From: Flaveria trinervia
Taxonomy: Eukaryota; Streptophyta; Magnoliopsida; Asterales; Asteraceae
Direction: 5' to 3'
Assembly: GCA_025506515.1 (NCBI GenBank)
Contig: CM046451.1
Location: 65,551,635 to 65,615,634, forward strand
DNA: 64,000 nt
Shown: in pieces, positions 1 to 11,905 of the stretch
Layout of the letters: every line of letters starts with the position of its first letter
Position numbering within the stretch: position 1 is the stretch's first letter
Position numbers and translations under genes: made by a program
The notes under the pieces: generated by a model
Database searches by the model: none
Told to the model about the DNA's origin: nothing
What the model saw: the letters and a program-made list of their open reading frames with translations, nothing else

Positions 1-1285
1 TAACTCATGCATTGCTGCATTTGTCTCCATTAGAGAGGCAAATGTAGAATTAATAAATCAAAAACTTGAGTTTGAGAAAACCATTTCCAAAAGAAAAGCT
101 GAGTTTGAGTCTGCTCTTAATAGTAAAAATGATAAGATTTTTAAGCTTAAATGCCAATTAAATGATGAAAAGGCCAAGCTAGAGGTTATTCTGGAAGACC
201 AGAGAAGTCTCAAAGAAACCCTTGCAGTCACCCAGGTAGAGTGTGATCGATGGGTACAATCATGCAAAGGTTTTGAAATGCTTCTTAGTAAGCAATCTGC
301 TTCCAATGTGAAGTTTGGTATTGGTTATAATCACACTGCTCCTCCTACAGATTTTGCTCCAAGAGCAGAAGTGAAATCTGATGGAGAAAGCAATAACCAA
401 TCCACCTCATCATGTGATTCACTTTTTGATAGAGCATCATCAAAAGTTGAAGTCAGCACTAAGCCCTCTCACAACCAATCAGCTGATGTTGATGGTTCCA
501 CTGCTGACACTCACATGATCAAAGAGGTGATCAACTCAGGAGCTATTTTTGGAAATCCTGAAAGGACTAGAGAGCAAGATTTAGCACCTGAAGTTCAAAC
601 TCCAACTACTGTCAGCACTGAAGAGAAGAAAACTCTCAGTAGAAAGAGTTTGAAGACTACTAAAGAGGAAGTCAAGAAAGCAAATAATGCTTCTAAGTAC
701 TGAAGAGCAAGTCTTAGTAGTTTCATTCTCTTTAGTTGATGATCAACATAAGATGAAGAAGAAACCATGTGAAGTATGTGGTTTGTTCAATCATCTTACA
801 GATGATTGTTGGTACAAAAGGGGATCCAAACTCAAACATAAAGAGGAAAGTAAAGAGAAAATGGTTAAAATGAAAACTGAGTTTGAAGCCACATTTGTAC
901 CAGCAACATCAAATCCTGTAACCCTTAAGTCGAAAAAGAAATCCAAAAAGGAAGGGGTTAAACAGGTAACAGCTGGGATTGCTCAAAAGAAGAAGGTGCA
1001 ACATAGGAACTTATCAAACTCCAATGCCAATGTGTCTGAAGAGCTGAAAGCCTTATCACAAAATCAGACACAGCTGGTTATGATGGTTCAACATCTATTG
1101 GGAAGAGTTAACCAATTAGATGTTCCTATGTTGAAACCACAGAAAAGGAGGTCCAAGCCAAAGGATTCCTTCTCTTCACCAGTTCTTCCTCTCAGGCTGT
1201 TGTTTCCAACAAACATGTTAGTTTACCATCTGTTGATGAGAACAGGCCCAAGACCAAAAAGGTTTGGGTCTCAAAATCTAACTAA
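1..1285 (+). pseudogene. Element A gag, C-terminal part, frameshifted
   Basis: This is the last third of a long Sirevirus-type gag. Positions 1-290 encode the end of a charged coiled coil, followed by a stretch with Gly-Ile-Gly-Tyr around 320 and a Ser/Thr/Glu-rich region. Around 755-815 a short Cys/His segment (Cys-Glu-Val-Cys-Gly-Leu-Phe-Asn-His, then Cys-Trp-Tyr) is followed by a Lys-rich region. Compared with M the frame shifts near 700 and near 1165. The frame homologous to M ends with TAA at 1283-1285, at the same codon as the gag stop in M. Family function: Gag forms the cytoplasmic virus-like particle that packages element RNA. This copy cannot make intact Gag. Confidence 0.85.
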
Positions 1286-2960
1286 TTTGTTGTATTTTGC
1301 AGGGTTCTTCAACATACCTTAGAGGCATCTGGTATGTAGACAGTGGAGGATCCATGCATATGACAGGAAACAGATCACTTCTTAATGACTACTCTCAAGG
1401 AAGGAAGGGGTTTGTGTCATTTGGCAATGATGCAATGGGTTACATCATCGGCAAAGGCTTTGTTTCCAATGGGGAAATAAAGTTTGATGATGTTAACCAT
1501 GTGGAAAATCTCAAGTACAACCTCTTGAGTGTCAGTCAAATGTGTGACAAAGGCCATGTTGCTCTTTTCACCAGTCAGAACTGTCAGATTCTGTCATCCA
1601 AAGTTCTAAGTTTGATTGATAAGGTGTTGGATGAACACACTCTCCTAAAGGCCAACAGGACAGGAAGAGTGTATGCCTTAGATCTTTCCAAGAAAATAGA
1701 TCTCAAAGGTCATCCTTGCTTATTTTCCAAGGCTTCCCGTCAAGAATCTATTCTGTGGCATAGAAGGCTGGGTCATGTTAATCTCAAAAACATAAATCAG
1801 CTGATAAACCATGGTTTAGTAAGGGGACTGCCTATGAAGGAGTTCAAGTGTGAAGATAACTGCACTGCTTGTTTAAAAGGAAAACAACACAAAGCTTCAT
1901 TTCCCTCTATAGAAGAACCTAAGTCCACTGCCTGCTTACAGCTTCTTCACATGGATCTCTTTGGTCCTGTGAGAGTGATGAGTATGGCTAAGAAGAAATA
2001 CTATCTGGTAATTGTGGATGATTACTCCAGATTTGTATGGACTTTCTTCTTGCATTCAAAGGATGAGGCTGCGCAGTCCATTATGAACTTTGTGTTACAC
2101 GTTGAGAAGCAGTATTCCCTACCAGTTAAGTGTGTGAGGAGTGACAATGGTACTGAATTCAGAAACCACACACTTGATGAGTTTAACTTATCAAAGGGAA
2201 TCAAGAGGCAGTATAGTATCCCAAGAACTCCTGAGCAAAATAGAGTAGTGGAGAGAAAGAACAGGACCCTTATTGAAGCTGCAAGGTCCATGTTGGCTGA
2301 TTCTGGACTGCCAATGACTTTTTGGGCTGAAGCTGTCAATACAGCTTGCTATGTATAGAATAGAGTTCTAGTAAATCAGAGGTTGATGAAGACCCCATAT
2401 GAAGTTCTTCATCATTTGGCCCCTCTAATTTCATTCTTCAGAGCATTTTGGTGTCCTTGTTTCATTCTCAACACACGGGATCAACTCCAAAAATTTGATC
2501 CTAAGGTGGATGCAGGGTACTTTGTTGGTTATTCATCAACTTGCAAATCTTACAGAGTCTTCAACTGTAGAACAAAGATGGTTGAAGAGACTCTACATGT
2601 TAAGTTTAATGAATCTCCAAAGGACAAGATTCCACAAAGCCCTCTGGAGATATTTGATTTGGACATATTGCAATATGTTCCTTATCAAACTCCTGTTGTT
2701 GCTCCTGTCAACAGTTCACCACCTGGTGGTTCTGCTGGTGCTGATGATGATGATGATAGCAGTATTCACCTCTTCAGGTTTAGTGATCAACTGCCTGATT
2801 CAGCTAGACCTGATGGTCCTGTAGCTCCCGTAGCACCTTGCACAACAAATGCTGATGAGATTTCTTCAAATTCAACTTCCTTTAATTACCATCCACTGAT
2901 TGGTTTCAAGGAAATGATTCACCATCACCATCTGTTGCTGCTGAGCCTGCTACAACACTT
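1286..2960 (+). pseudogene. Element A pol: protease and integrase part
   Basis: Domains in order: aspartic protease with Trp-Tyr-Val-Asp-Ser-Gly near 1330; GAG-pre-integrase zinc region with His-Arg-Arg-Leu-Gly-His near 1760 and a Cys-x2-Cys pair near 1860; integrase core with Val-Asp-Asp-Tyr-Ser near 2015, Arg-Ser-Asp-Asn-Gly near 2140 and Val-Val-Glu-Arg-Lys near 2250. A TAG at 2356-2358 replaces the Gln codon CAA of M, and the same frame resumes after it. The frame is lost again near 2882 in the linker before RT. In the family, protease cuts the polyprotein and integrase joins the cDNA to host DNA. This copy is inactive as read. Confidence 0.88.
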
Positions 2961-4613
2961 GCACAGATCTCATTGTGTATCAAGATCTGAAGAATCACCC
3001 TATGTCTCAAATCGTTGGTGATATCACTGCTGGCGTATCAACAAGAAGTCAATTGTCAAATTTCTGCTTCTATGCTCTCTTCATCAGTCAGCAAGAGCCA
3101 AAGAATTATCACATTGCCTTAAAGGACAATGGATGGGTTGATGCCATGCAGCTTGAGCTTCTTCAGTTCAAGAAACAGCAAGTGTGGGAACTGGTTCCTC
3201 TACCTCCAGGTAAGTGTGCAATAGGCACTAAATGGGTGTTTAAGAACAAAACTGATGAAAATGGGCTTATTGTTAAGAACAAGGCCAGACTGGTTGTTCA
3301 GGGCTTTGCACAAGAAGAAGGTATTGATTATGATGAAACCTTTGCCCCTGTAGCCAAACTGGAAGCAATTCGATTGTTTTTAGCTTATGCTGCTTATCAA
3401 AACCTTAAAGTTTTTCAAATGGATGTCAAAAGTGCATTTTTTTATGGAAAAATAAAGAAGAGGTTTATGTATGTCAACACCAGGCTTTGAGGACAATAAA
3501 CATGCTAATTGGGTGTATAAGCTTGATAAGGCTCTTTATGGGTTGAAACAAGCTCCTAGAGCCTGTATGAGACATTATCAAACTTTCTTCTGGAAAATAA
3601 TTCACTAGAGGCTCCATAGATAAGACTTTATTCATTAAGAAAGCTGGGCAGCATAATCTACTTGTTCAAATTTATGTAGCTGATATTATTTTTGCATCCT
3701 CTGATCCACAGTTGTGTGATGCCTTTACAAAGTTGATGCAACAGAAGTTTGAAATGAGTGCCATGGGAGAACTACAGTTCTTTCTAGGTTTGCAAATCAA
3801 ACAAAAAGCTAATGGAATTTTCATTCATCAGTCCAAATACACAAAAGATATTTTGGAAAAGTTTGATTTACAAAACTGTAAGCCCTGTTCTACCCCCATG
3901 TGCAGCACCACACAACTGGATACAGATTAGAAAGGTACGTGGTTGATGAAACACTTTACAGATGTATGATTGGGTCCTTGATGTATTTAACAGCTTCTAG
4001 ACCAGATATTATGTTTGCTACATGTGTATGTGCTAGATTTCAGGCTGCACCTAAGGAGTCTCATTTGATTGCAGTCAAGAGGATCTTTAGATATCTGCAA
4101 GGCACTCCATCTCTAGGTTAATGGTATTCTACTAGACAATCTGGTAAATTAGTTGCCTTTTCTAACAGTGACTATGCAGGGTGTAAGTTGACCAGAAATC
4201 AACTTCTGGTGGATGTCAATTCCTAGGCAACTGCTTGATTTCTTGGCAGAGCAAGAAATAGACCTCAGTTGCTACATCAACTGCTGAAGCAGAGTACATT
4301 GCCGCTGCAAGGTGTACATCTCAGGTACTCTGGCTTCAAAACCAACTATGGATTATGGCATAACAGAGACTAAGACCCATTGTTAATGGACAGCTCTTCA
4401 GCTCTTTGTATTGTCAAGAATCCTGTCCAGCACTCTAGGACTAAACATATTGAAATCAGACACCATTTTATTAGAGATTGTTTTGAAAAAGTTCTGATTG
4501 ATCCAAAATTTGTTCCTAGTGCTGATGAGCTTGCAGACATTTTTACTAAGCCTTTGGATAGTTCAACTTTACACAACCTGGTGTTAAGGCTTGGTATGCT
4601 ACAGCTAGAATAA
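2961..4613 (+). pseudogene. Element A pol: reverse transcriptase and RNase H, active sites changed
   Basis: RT starts near 3125 (Trp-Val-Asp-Ala-Met) and runs through the Lys-Trp-Val-Phe-Lys and Phe-Gln-Met-Asp-Val-Lys blocks. Frameshifts lie near 3480 and 3570-3610. The catalytic Tyr-Val-Asp-Asp is Tyr-Val-Ala-Asp (GCT at 3679-3681; M has GAT). RNase H has Ser-Asn-Ser-Asp-Tyr-Ala-Gly at 4161-4181, where M has Ser-Asp-Ser-Asp, so the first acidic residue is lost. Stops lie near 3928 and 4120, and a frameshift near 4200. Further indels precede the C-terminal block at 4380-4613, which ends at TAA as in M. Two catalytic substitutions plus frame breaks make this copy dead whatever its sequencing quality. 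Confidence 0.9.
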
Positions 4614-5471
4614 GTGACAACTACTGATGATCTCAGCTCACAAGTATTGATGATCATTAGTTCATTATTGTCACATATAAGTACTGATGAGTTGTTTTTT
4701 TTTTCTCAGTAGTTTTTATAACTACTGAAGGCTACATACCTCACCTGTACTGAAGTACTTTATCTGTTAAAACAGCTGATGTAGTTACAACAGCTGATGT
4801 AGTCACAACAGCTATGTAGCCATAACTACTGATGTCAGAAATGCAGATAAGTATTGATGTCCTATGAAACACCTGAAAAGCAGATGAAAAGTCTGATGAG
4901 TAAGTGTTGCGGACAGTGTGAATAGCTGAAAAGCTATGAATTGACGAAACAGCTGATGAGTAATTACTCTTCAGTTGTTTCTACAACTGCTGTTTCATTA
5001 AAACAACTGAAGCCAAAACTATGTCTTCAGTAGTTTACAACTACTGAAGACTAACACCATCTTAGCTGTTTACAACAACTGCTGACAAAACCACTATCTT
5101 CATAGTTCACAACTACTGATGACTAATACAAAGTCTTCAATTGTTTCATCACCTGAAGTCAAAACTGTCTTCAGTAGTTTTATAACTACTGATGACTAAA
5201 TCAGAGACTTCGACTGTTTCAACGTCTGACGGTTAAAACCAAGTCTTCAGTTGTTTTATAACAACGGCTGATCACACCAATACGGTCAGCTGTTTCAACG
5301 TCTGAAAGTTAATACCACGTCATCAGTAGTTTCAACAACTGATGACTAACACCAAAACCTTCAGTCGTTTTCTAACCCGACCCTTTAAATACCTTATCCC
5401 ACCTTCAGAGTTTTTACATTCTTCTCTCCTCAAACCTAACGTTCAAAAAACTCTATAACCTCTCTTCATCA
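4614..5471 (+). repeat. Element A pol-to-3'-ORF spacer with palindromic repeats
   Basis: About 860 bases with no open frame, filled with short copies of CAGTAGTT and its complement AACTACTG. They are often paired as hairpins with a 3-5 base loop: 4707-4727, 5028-5046 and 5172-5191. Between them lie variants such as CAGCTGATG, CTGAAGTC and CAGTTGTTTCA. The same motifs fill the LTR of this family. A TTTAAATA box precedes the next ORF near 5392, at the place of the TATAAATA box in M. Confidence 0.8.
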
Positions 5472-8400
5472 ATGGCGACCATGCAACTAAAACCTCAACA
5501 CAACTGTGTCGCACATCTCACCAAATCGCCATACTGGACCAAGTTTCACAACGCCATTGATTTAATGGTTCAGTCACCCTACAAGACGGCTTTTCTGGTA
5601 AATCCACCATATATGCCGAATCCCTTAACCAATTCTGGACAAACGTCACTCTGATCTCTGAGGAGAATGACACAGAGTCTCTTCAATCGTTGTCCATGGC
5701 CAAAAAGTGGTCATTACTCCAGACACTCTTCGCGAAACCCTTAAGAAACACCATGGATAGCAGGGTAACTGAGTGCATCTACCATACTGAAGAAACATTT
5801 CCGGATGCCGAACGTCTCATATTTCATATGGTAAATGTATGCCTTGCCTCCAGACTTCATCATGGGATCAAATGTCCACAACGGTGGCAACAGGTAATGT
5901 ACTCCATCCTTGAGCAACAACCTTTAAATTTTTCTGAAATACTATTTTTAGAGCTCAAGGATATGGCCCGAAAACAACTGCTAACCGTTGGATATTATAT
6001 CCTCGGTTCATAATGGCCATAATTGAAAACCAGCTTCAAGCTGAGGGACTTGTTGGCCTGGGAGTCCCTGCATGGCTGTACTGCCGGAAGTATACTCCCG
6101 GCACAACTCTGACCAATCACTCAAAATTACTGCCAAGCTGCGCAAACCTACACAGCTAGAACCCACAGCCACTACCTCCAAATCCAAAGTCCCCACCAAA
6201 CCCACTAAAAAGAAGACCAAAAAGGCTACTCAGGGAAATGAGTCCCTTGAGGATGTCCCTGCAACACAAATGCAGGCTATATCCACTAGTTATAACCCCC
6301 TAGTGGATACAACGACTTCACCAGCCACAGCCGCTCAGGATTCCTCTCAAAAGGAGCCTGCAGCAACCACAGAAGGGGTACCCACAAATCTGGGATCTTC
6401 CTCATTTGAGGAGATTGCCCTTAAAGAGCACCATTCTCCCCAGGTGCACACTGCTTTCACCCCATCTCCCCATGCAACCACCCCCCAAAGTCCAACCATT
6501 ATCATTGCAAACGTGCTGACTCAGCTGCATGCCTCTCCTCCTCCCCAACAACCACCAACAAAGGGGAGAACCACAGCTATTGAGGACGAGGATCACCATG
6601 CTCCTGACAACCCACAACACCGGGGTTTACGTTCTATCTCCTGGTGTGGATATGGAGATTAGAACATCTAGTGAGGCTGCCACTTCTTCTGAATCAGCAC
6701 ATGATCAGAATGAGGCTGGTAACATAGCTAAGACCTCACTACAGGCAACAGCTGATGAAGGATATAGTCCTGAGGCTGGAAGTCCCCAGTTCCAAGAAAA
6801 AGGGGCACATGCTAAAACTGGTCTACACCCAGTGCATGTACATCCTGCTACAAGCAGGAGGTCAGGTGATTCAGCATCTGCTAATGATGACCTGGGCTTC
6901 TTTTATGATGTTCTGGCCCAGAACACAATTCTTGTGGAAGAAGTCAGTAGACTACAAAGACTACTTGACCAATTCTCTCAAGAAGCAAGTCCATCTGCCA
7001 CCAACATAAACCCACAGATGGCACCTTCACCTGAAGGTCTCCCACACACTCAACCACTCAAAACTTCCAAGCCACCAGCTTATGTTTCTGGCACTGCTTC
7101 TCAAGGACAGAACCCATCTGAGCAAACAGTTGCTATCTTTGAGCAATCCCTACCTCTCATCACCCCAATGATCACAGACATTGTGATCAAAACCATGGAT
7201 GAGAGGCTTTCCTCAACCATACAACCCCTGGTGGAGGAGATTGTGAGCACAAGGCTCTTTGCTACTCAAACCCTTGCAACCAATGCAACCAAAAAAGGGG
7301 AGAGTCAGTCAGTGAAAGCAAAGAGGAAGGGCAAACTGAGAGAAAAGGAAACTGAGAAGGAAGAGGAGTCTATGAAGGGAACCGAAAATTATCAAGTGGG
7401 TGAAAGTCACAAAGACTTTCATGTCACATATAAGAAGAGGAAGGGTGAAGGAAAAGAGAAAGAACTCCAACTCGATGAGATGATCAAAATGGCAGATGCT
7501 ACACATAGTAAATCAATGGATGCCATTATTGATCAACTCTATAGACAAGGGTTTGATACTGCACAGCTTGACTCAGAGATCAGGAGACTTGAAGTTGAAG
7601 AAATTAACTCAAGATGGGCAACTTATGATGCATTAGAAAGAGAGAGACTAGAGATCATGATCAGATTCATTGCAAAATATCTTGGGAGATCATTGATCGA
7701 GATTAAATCATGGACCAGGGACAGTATCTTGGCCATAACCTCCAAGATCTGTTCGTCTGAAGCATTCACTAAGGGTTTAGTAGTCGAAGCTTTGAATGAA
7801 GCAGGAGGATGGAGCAGGACTGAGCTAGCCAAACACTCAAAAGCCAACTCACCTCTAAAATGCTAACTCAGCCTGTCAACATTCCCCCTCTAAAACAACC
7901 ACAACCACAACCCACAAAAACCCTCCCTTACCCTCTAAACAACAGCCGATGATGCACCCAAGAAGAAGAAGAGAAGGGTGTTGAGGCTAGAAGAAGAAGA
8001 AGAAGAGGATGATGTGGAAGAAGATAGGCTGCCTCTGTCTGCAGTCCTAACATTGCCTAAAGCCAAACCCATGCCCACACTCCCACCTCACAGATGGAAC
8101 TGTGAGAGTAAAGATTGAAGAAGAGCAGCAGCAAAGGCTTCATGACGATGAGATGTTGAAAAGCATCGCAAAACTTATGCTGCTTCTTCATCAATAATTA
8201 CTATGAACTAAGAAGCTCTGAGGTTGTAAACCCTTGCCAACACATTTCAATATCAGAAGGAAAAGGTGAGAGTATGGCCTGATCCTAGGGTGGCTCACTA
8301 GATTGTAAAGAAAGACATTCCTTCGAGATACAAGGGCCAAGTAAAAAGGATCATAGATGAAGAGATCACAGTGGTCCTTGTACTATCACCCTGGGAGATT

Positions 8401-8735
8401 GTAGAAGATTTCAAGAAGGCCTATGAGACTAAATAGCCACCCCAAAAGATGTTAGAGAACAGAATTATTAAAAAGGGGTTAGTCTACAAGAGGCTTGAGA
8501 ACTTCAAACAAAATGAGCTCAGTCTGTTACTTGAAGGGACTCATCCTGATGAGTTTGCATACAACAGATTACAACAGTTGAGCTCAAAAATGGCAAACAG
8601 GCCAAGTACATCTTAGAGCTGTATGGGCGTGAAGGACTGTTTGATGGTGAAGCTGAGAACCTGACCATGGAAGAACAATATATGTTTCTCAGAGCATACA
8701 CCAGAGAATCCCACAGGCTTATACATGGGAAGTGA
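5472..8735 (+). pseudogene. Element A 3' ORF (positional env-like ORF), broken
   Basis: A large ORF between pol and the 3' LTR, where Sireviruses carry an 'env-like' gene. It starts Met-Ala-Thr-Met-Gln with His-Asn-Cys-Val-Ala near residue 11, and the frame first breaks near 5640. Order: conserved N-terminal globular part (to about 6060, including an Arg-Phe-Ile-Met-Ala block after a frameshift near 5998); Pro/Ser/Thr-rich linker (6100-7100); helical and charged part (7140-7860); Glu/Asp tract near 7990-8025; conserved C-terminal part (8260-8735). I see no signal peptide or membrane segment, so membrane-envelope function is not supported. It matches the M copy throughout and is interrupted by several shifts and stops. 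Function unknown. Confidence 0.75.
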
Positions 8736-8950
8736 GTCTCATGGATGGGGAACAGCTCAGTGTCCAATTCCCCAATACAGAGCTCCCATCCATACATTGC
8801 CAATCAAATCATCAGAGACTCATTTTCAGGCCAGTGCTATATGGGTCATCTTCTCAACTATCAAGAAGGAAAAAGACCAACAATTGTGCCAACAATAAGT
8901 GGGACCTCAATAAAGTTAAAGGTTTTGGCTGCATTGGTTCAGGGGGAGTT
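8736..8950 (+). other. Element A 3' untranslated stretch with polypurine tract
   Basis: Short non-coding stretch conserved in M. It ends in the purine-rich AGGGGGAGTT at 8941-8950, directly before the LTR start TGTTGG. This is the expected position and composition of the plus-strand primer, and the same tract precedes the LTRs of M, C and E. Confidence 0.85.
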
Positions 8951-9907
8951 TGTTGGACCAAAACAACCAATGAGCCGATCAGAAAAACCTTTAAGTCCCA
9001 CAACATCACAACAACTACTGAAGACCACCACAGCTGAAGACATAGCTGATTACAAAGTCTGAAGACAAGTGCTGAAGACAAAGTCTGAACAGACAAGTGC
9101 TGAAGACAGTGCTGAAGACAAAGTCTGAAGACAAGTGCTGAAGACAAAGTGTGAAGACAAGTGCTGAAGACAAGTCTGAGACAATGCTGAAGAAAAGTCT
9201 GAAGACAAGTGCTGAGGACAAAGTCTGAAGACAAGTGCTAAGACAAGTCTGAAGACAAGTGCTGAAGACAAAGTCTGAAGACACAGTGCTGAAGACAATG
9301 TCTGAAGACACAAGTGCTGAAGACCAAAGTATCAGACGTTGTCACAACAGCTCAAAAGGTCTTCTTCAGTAGTTGTGATGGTTTACCTTTCAGTAGTTTT
9401 ATGTTTTATCTGTTCAGTAGTTTGACACAACAGCTAAAGAATACTTCTTCAGTTGTTGTGCTCATCAGTAGTGTTATGTTTTTCAGTAGTTTTGTAAAAC
9501 GACTGAAGAGCTTGTTCTTCAGTCGTTGTAGTTTCAGTAGTTTCTTATCAGTATTTTATATTTTGTACTTAACACTCTGATATGTTTTCAGTAGTTGTGA
9601 ACATTTCAGTAGTTTGTTAAGAGTTAGTTATTTTTGTACTAGATCTGCCAGTTGTCACTTTCCCGTGATAACAGCAGCGATTGCACTCTATATAAGGAGT
9701 GTCAACCTATTGTAATGGAATGATTTGATCAGAAATATTCGATATCATTGAAACATTCCTTGTTATAGAAATATATTCTCTCGTTATAACCGTATTTGTT
9801 CTTAATGCATAAGAGTATCAAATTCTTGCTAGAATTTGTCTAATTCTTGTTCTTATTCCGCTGCGTTACGCTCTATTACATCAAACTTGTGATCACTGAT
9901 CCTGACA
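8951..9907 (+). repeat. Element A 3' LTR (957 bp)
   Basis: Starts TGTTGGACC and ends CCTGACA, matching the M LTRs. Positions 9039-9330 are a tandem array of two alternating half-units, AAGTGCTGAAGAC and AAAGTCTGAAGAC, longer than the matching part of M. Downstream are CAGTAGTT motifs, a TATATAA box at 9689-9695 inside the inverted repeat CACTC...GAGTG, and ATTCCGCTGC at 9855-9864 near the LTR end. Open frames across the array are repeat artefacts. Confidence 0.92.
9689..9695 (+). promoter_or_regulatory. TATA box in element A LTR
   Basis: TATATAA flanked by CACTC and GAGTG, about 215 bases before the LTR end. It is conserved in both M LTRs. Transcription would start roughly 30 bases downstream. 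Confidence 0.65.
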
Positions 9908-10994
9908 GTACTGAGGAAGCTGCATGGATAAAGAAATTTATCGCTGATCTAGGGGTCGTCCCTACAATTCCAGACCCCCTAAAAATATTTTGTGATAAAG
10001 AGGGCGTGATTGCACAAATCAAGGAACCCCGTGCACATCAAAAGACTAGACACATTGAGCGGGGATTCAACTACATAAGGGATAAAGTTGAAAAAGGAAA
10101 GATATGTATTCGTAAAGTTCATACCGATCAAAACATTGCGCATCCACTCACGAAGCTCTTTGAAAGGCAAAGTATGAAAGTCATACTTGTGCCTTAGGAC
10201 TTCGATATTCTAGTGATTGGAATTGACCTGTTTACTATTTGAAGTTTTCGCACAATGTAATATTTAACTCTTTTATATATCTCTTACATTATGTTAAGTT
10301 CCTTTTAGCATGTATATATCCATGAATATGTTTATTATTCTAAATGTCCATAGTCGGTCATATGTGTGGGAACAAATATGAACGTAAGACTATTATGAAC
10401 ATGGATTGGTGGATATTCATAAGGCATGAATATAGAGCAATTGGTTGCTGCCAAAGTTCATAGATATTTGGGATACAAATATTGGACTAACCACCATCTC
10501 AAATCTTACTACATGGAATCTCCTAGATTGATCATAAGTGAATTTGAGTAAAGGCAAATATCATTTGGTATCGTCCGACCTGAGATGCCTATTGGGTTTT
10601 GATATTCACCAATGTGTTATACCTTGAGGTAGTTCTTCACTGCTCTGAAATAATGGACAGTACATAAGGCTATGTTCAAGTGTGACACGAGGTGATTGTC
10701 AGAAACGTATGTAGTCAAGATGGATTTTTTCCTCTTATTCGTTGAGAGCAAGATGTCTAATACCTGAGTAAGTTAAATCAAAAAGGAATGATCAATAAGT
10801 GTCCTTGGATTTAACATGACATCTCTAACAAAAGGATAAATGATTAATTTAGCTAAATCATTTCAAGTTGGATACTTGAAGGGGATGATGTTGTTGAATG
10901 GCTTTTAGTCATGTGTATTAAGGGTAGTAAACCGTTGTTAGGCCGTATTTACTGCTTGCATCAATCTTCTATGAATTTTGTGCAAGTCGGAGAT
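9908..10994 (+). pseudogene. Element D: RNase H end of a Copia-2 element plus its 3' non-coding tail
   Basis: 9914-10230 encodes the RNase H C-terminus of the Copia-2 family (Ala-Trp-Ile-Lys-Lys-Phe, His-Gln-Lys-Thr-Arg-His-Ile-Glu), close to 61155-61470 of 2p. It begins abruptly because A is inserted here. A one-base loss near 10165 shifts the frame before the last residues. 10231-10979 is a non-coding tail also found in 2m (30450-31200) and 2p (61471-62230). A purine-rich GGAGAT before 10995 is the PPT remnant. The 5' part of D must lie left of A, outside the window. Confidence 0.88.
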
Positions 10995-11030
10995 TGTTGG
11001 ATTCTTTATGCCCAATACACATAGAATATT
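10995..11030 (+). repeat. Element D 3' LTR, first part
   Basis: Starts TGTTGGATTC, like the Copia-2 LTR start TGTAGGATTC at 54902 and 62248, and runs 36 bases before element C interrupts it. The rest resumes at 14756. Confidence 0.8.
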
Positions 11031-11893
11031 TGCAGGATTGGTGTTTGTCACTTAAACACAATGTTTTCTCTCAAACTCACCTAGAACACACTTGGATATA
11101 TGAAGAATCAGTAAAAGTTGATCACAATATAGAAAGTAATAAGGAACACAAAAAGATAATTATCAAGAAACTTTTATATATTGATTCTCAACTCAAAATC
11201 AAGACTCTTACAAGCAGATCTTTTTTTTTAATGAGTTACAAGGAGAACCATATATAATACTATGTACAGCCGGATATACTTTGATACCAGCTGGGATCCT
11301 ATAGCTAAAGTCTATTATACAAGACTATAGATTAAGGTATCTCGGATAAAGTCTTATCTAAGATTTGGTGGTCAGGACATGTCCCTAACTCACCTTTTTT
11401 CACCAACTAAAGTTGGTAACATGTCCTATCATGAAAAGGTGAAAAGTGGACTAAAGTATGGTCAACAACATGGCTCTTTAGGAAGAAGCCATGTTCTATC
11501 AGAAGTCTGCAGTGGAGTGTCAGAGACCATACTTGTGTCCACTGGTTCATAGCAGTGTCTTCCAAAGGTAAAATGGCTTCGGAAGAGTAAGTACTTCCAA
11601 AGCCACTTATACTTCGGAAGAGGCTGCTTCTTCCAAGGTTTGGAGCCTTCTTCTTTTCATCATACTTCGGAAGTGGTCTTTTCTTTATTCTTCTAAGTCT
11701 TGAACTTTGGAAGTATGCACTTGTATTCGAAAGTAGAAAACTCTCTTCGGAAGTTGATCTTTCGTTTTGTCTTCGGAAGAACTCTACAACCTTCGGAAGT
11801 TCCATGCTAAGCTTCAGAAGCCTTTTGCATATAACACCAAAATAACTTAAGTGACATAGTTTTGGTTGCATTTGCCTTCTTCTTGATCCAACA
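11031..11893 (-). repeat. Element C 3' LTR (863 bp)
   Basis: On the minus strand it starts TGTTGGATCAAG and ends ATCCTGCA. It contains six perfect CTTCGGAAG palindromes (11577, 11612, 11665, 11745, 11771, 11791) plus variants, all in the U3 half. A TATA-like stretch lies near 11251-11260. Confidence 0.85.
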
Positions 11894-11905
11894 AACTCCC
11901 CCTAG
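11894..11905 (-). other. Element C polypurine tract
   Basis: Minus-strand TAGGGGGAGTT directly before the LTR start. It is the same tract as in A, M and E. Confidence 0.8.

Larger units (their letters stand above)
1..9907 (+). mobile_element. Element A: Sirevirus-like Ty1/copia retrotransposon, 5' end outside window
   Basis: Order seen: end of gag, protease, integrase, RT, RNase H, repeat-rich spacer, large 3' ORF, purine tract, 3' LTR. It matches element M (34473-46926) along its whole length, and position 1 corresponds to about 37153 in M. The copy is decayed: frameshifts and stops in every coding part and altered active sites in RT and RNase H. It ends at 9907 with ...GACA. The next bases continue the RNase H coding sequence of another copia family, so A inserted into that element (D). 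The first five bases after it, GTACT at 9908-9912, would be the right TSD; its partner lies outside the window. Confidence 0.93.

Noticed and set aside
9050..9313. Overlapping minus-strand open frames over the A LTR array (Leu/Ser/Phe-rich)
   Set aside because: They arise from a 24-26 base tandem repeat without stops in several frames; no conserved start or domain.
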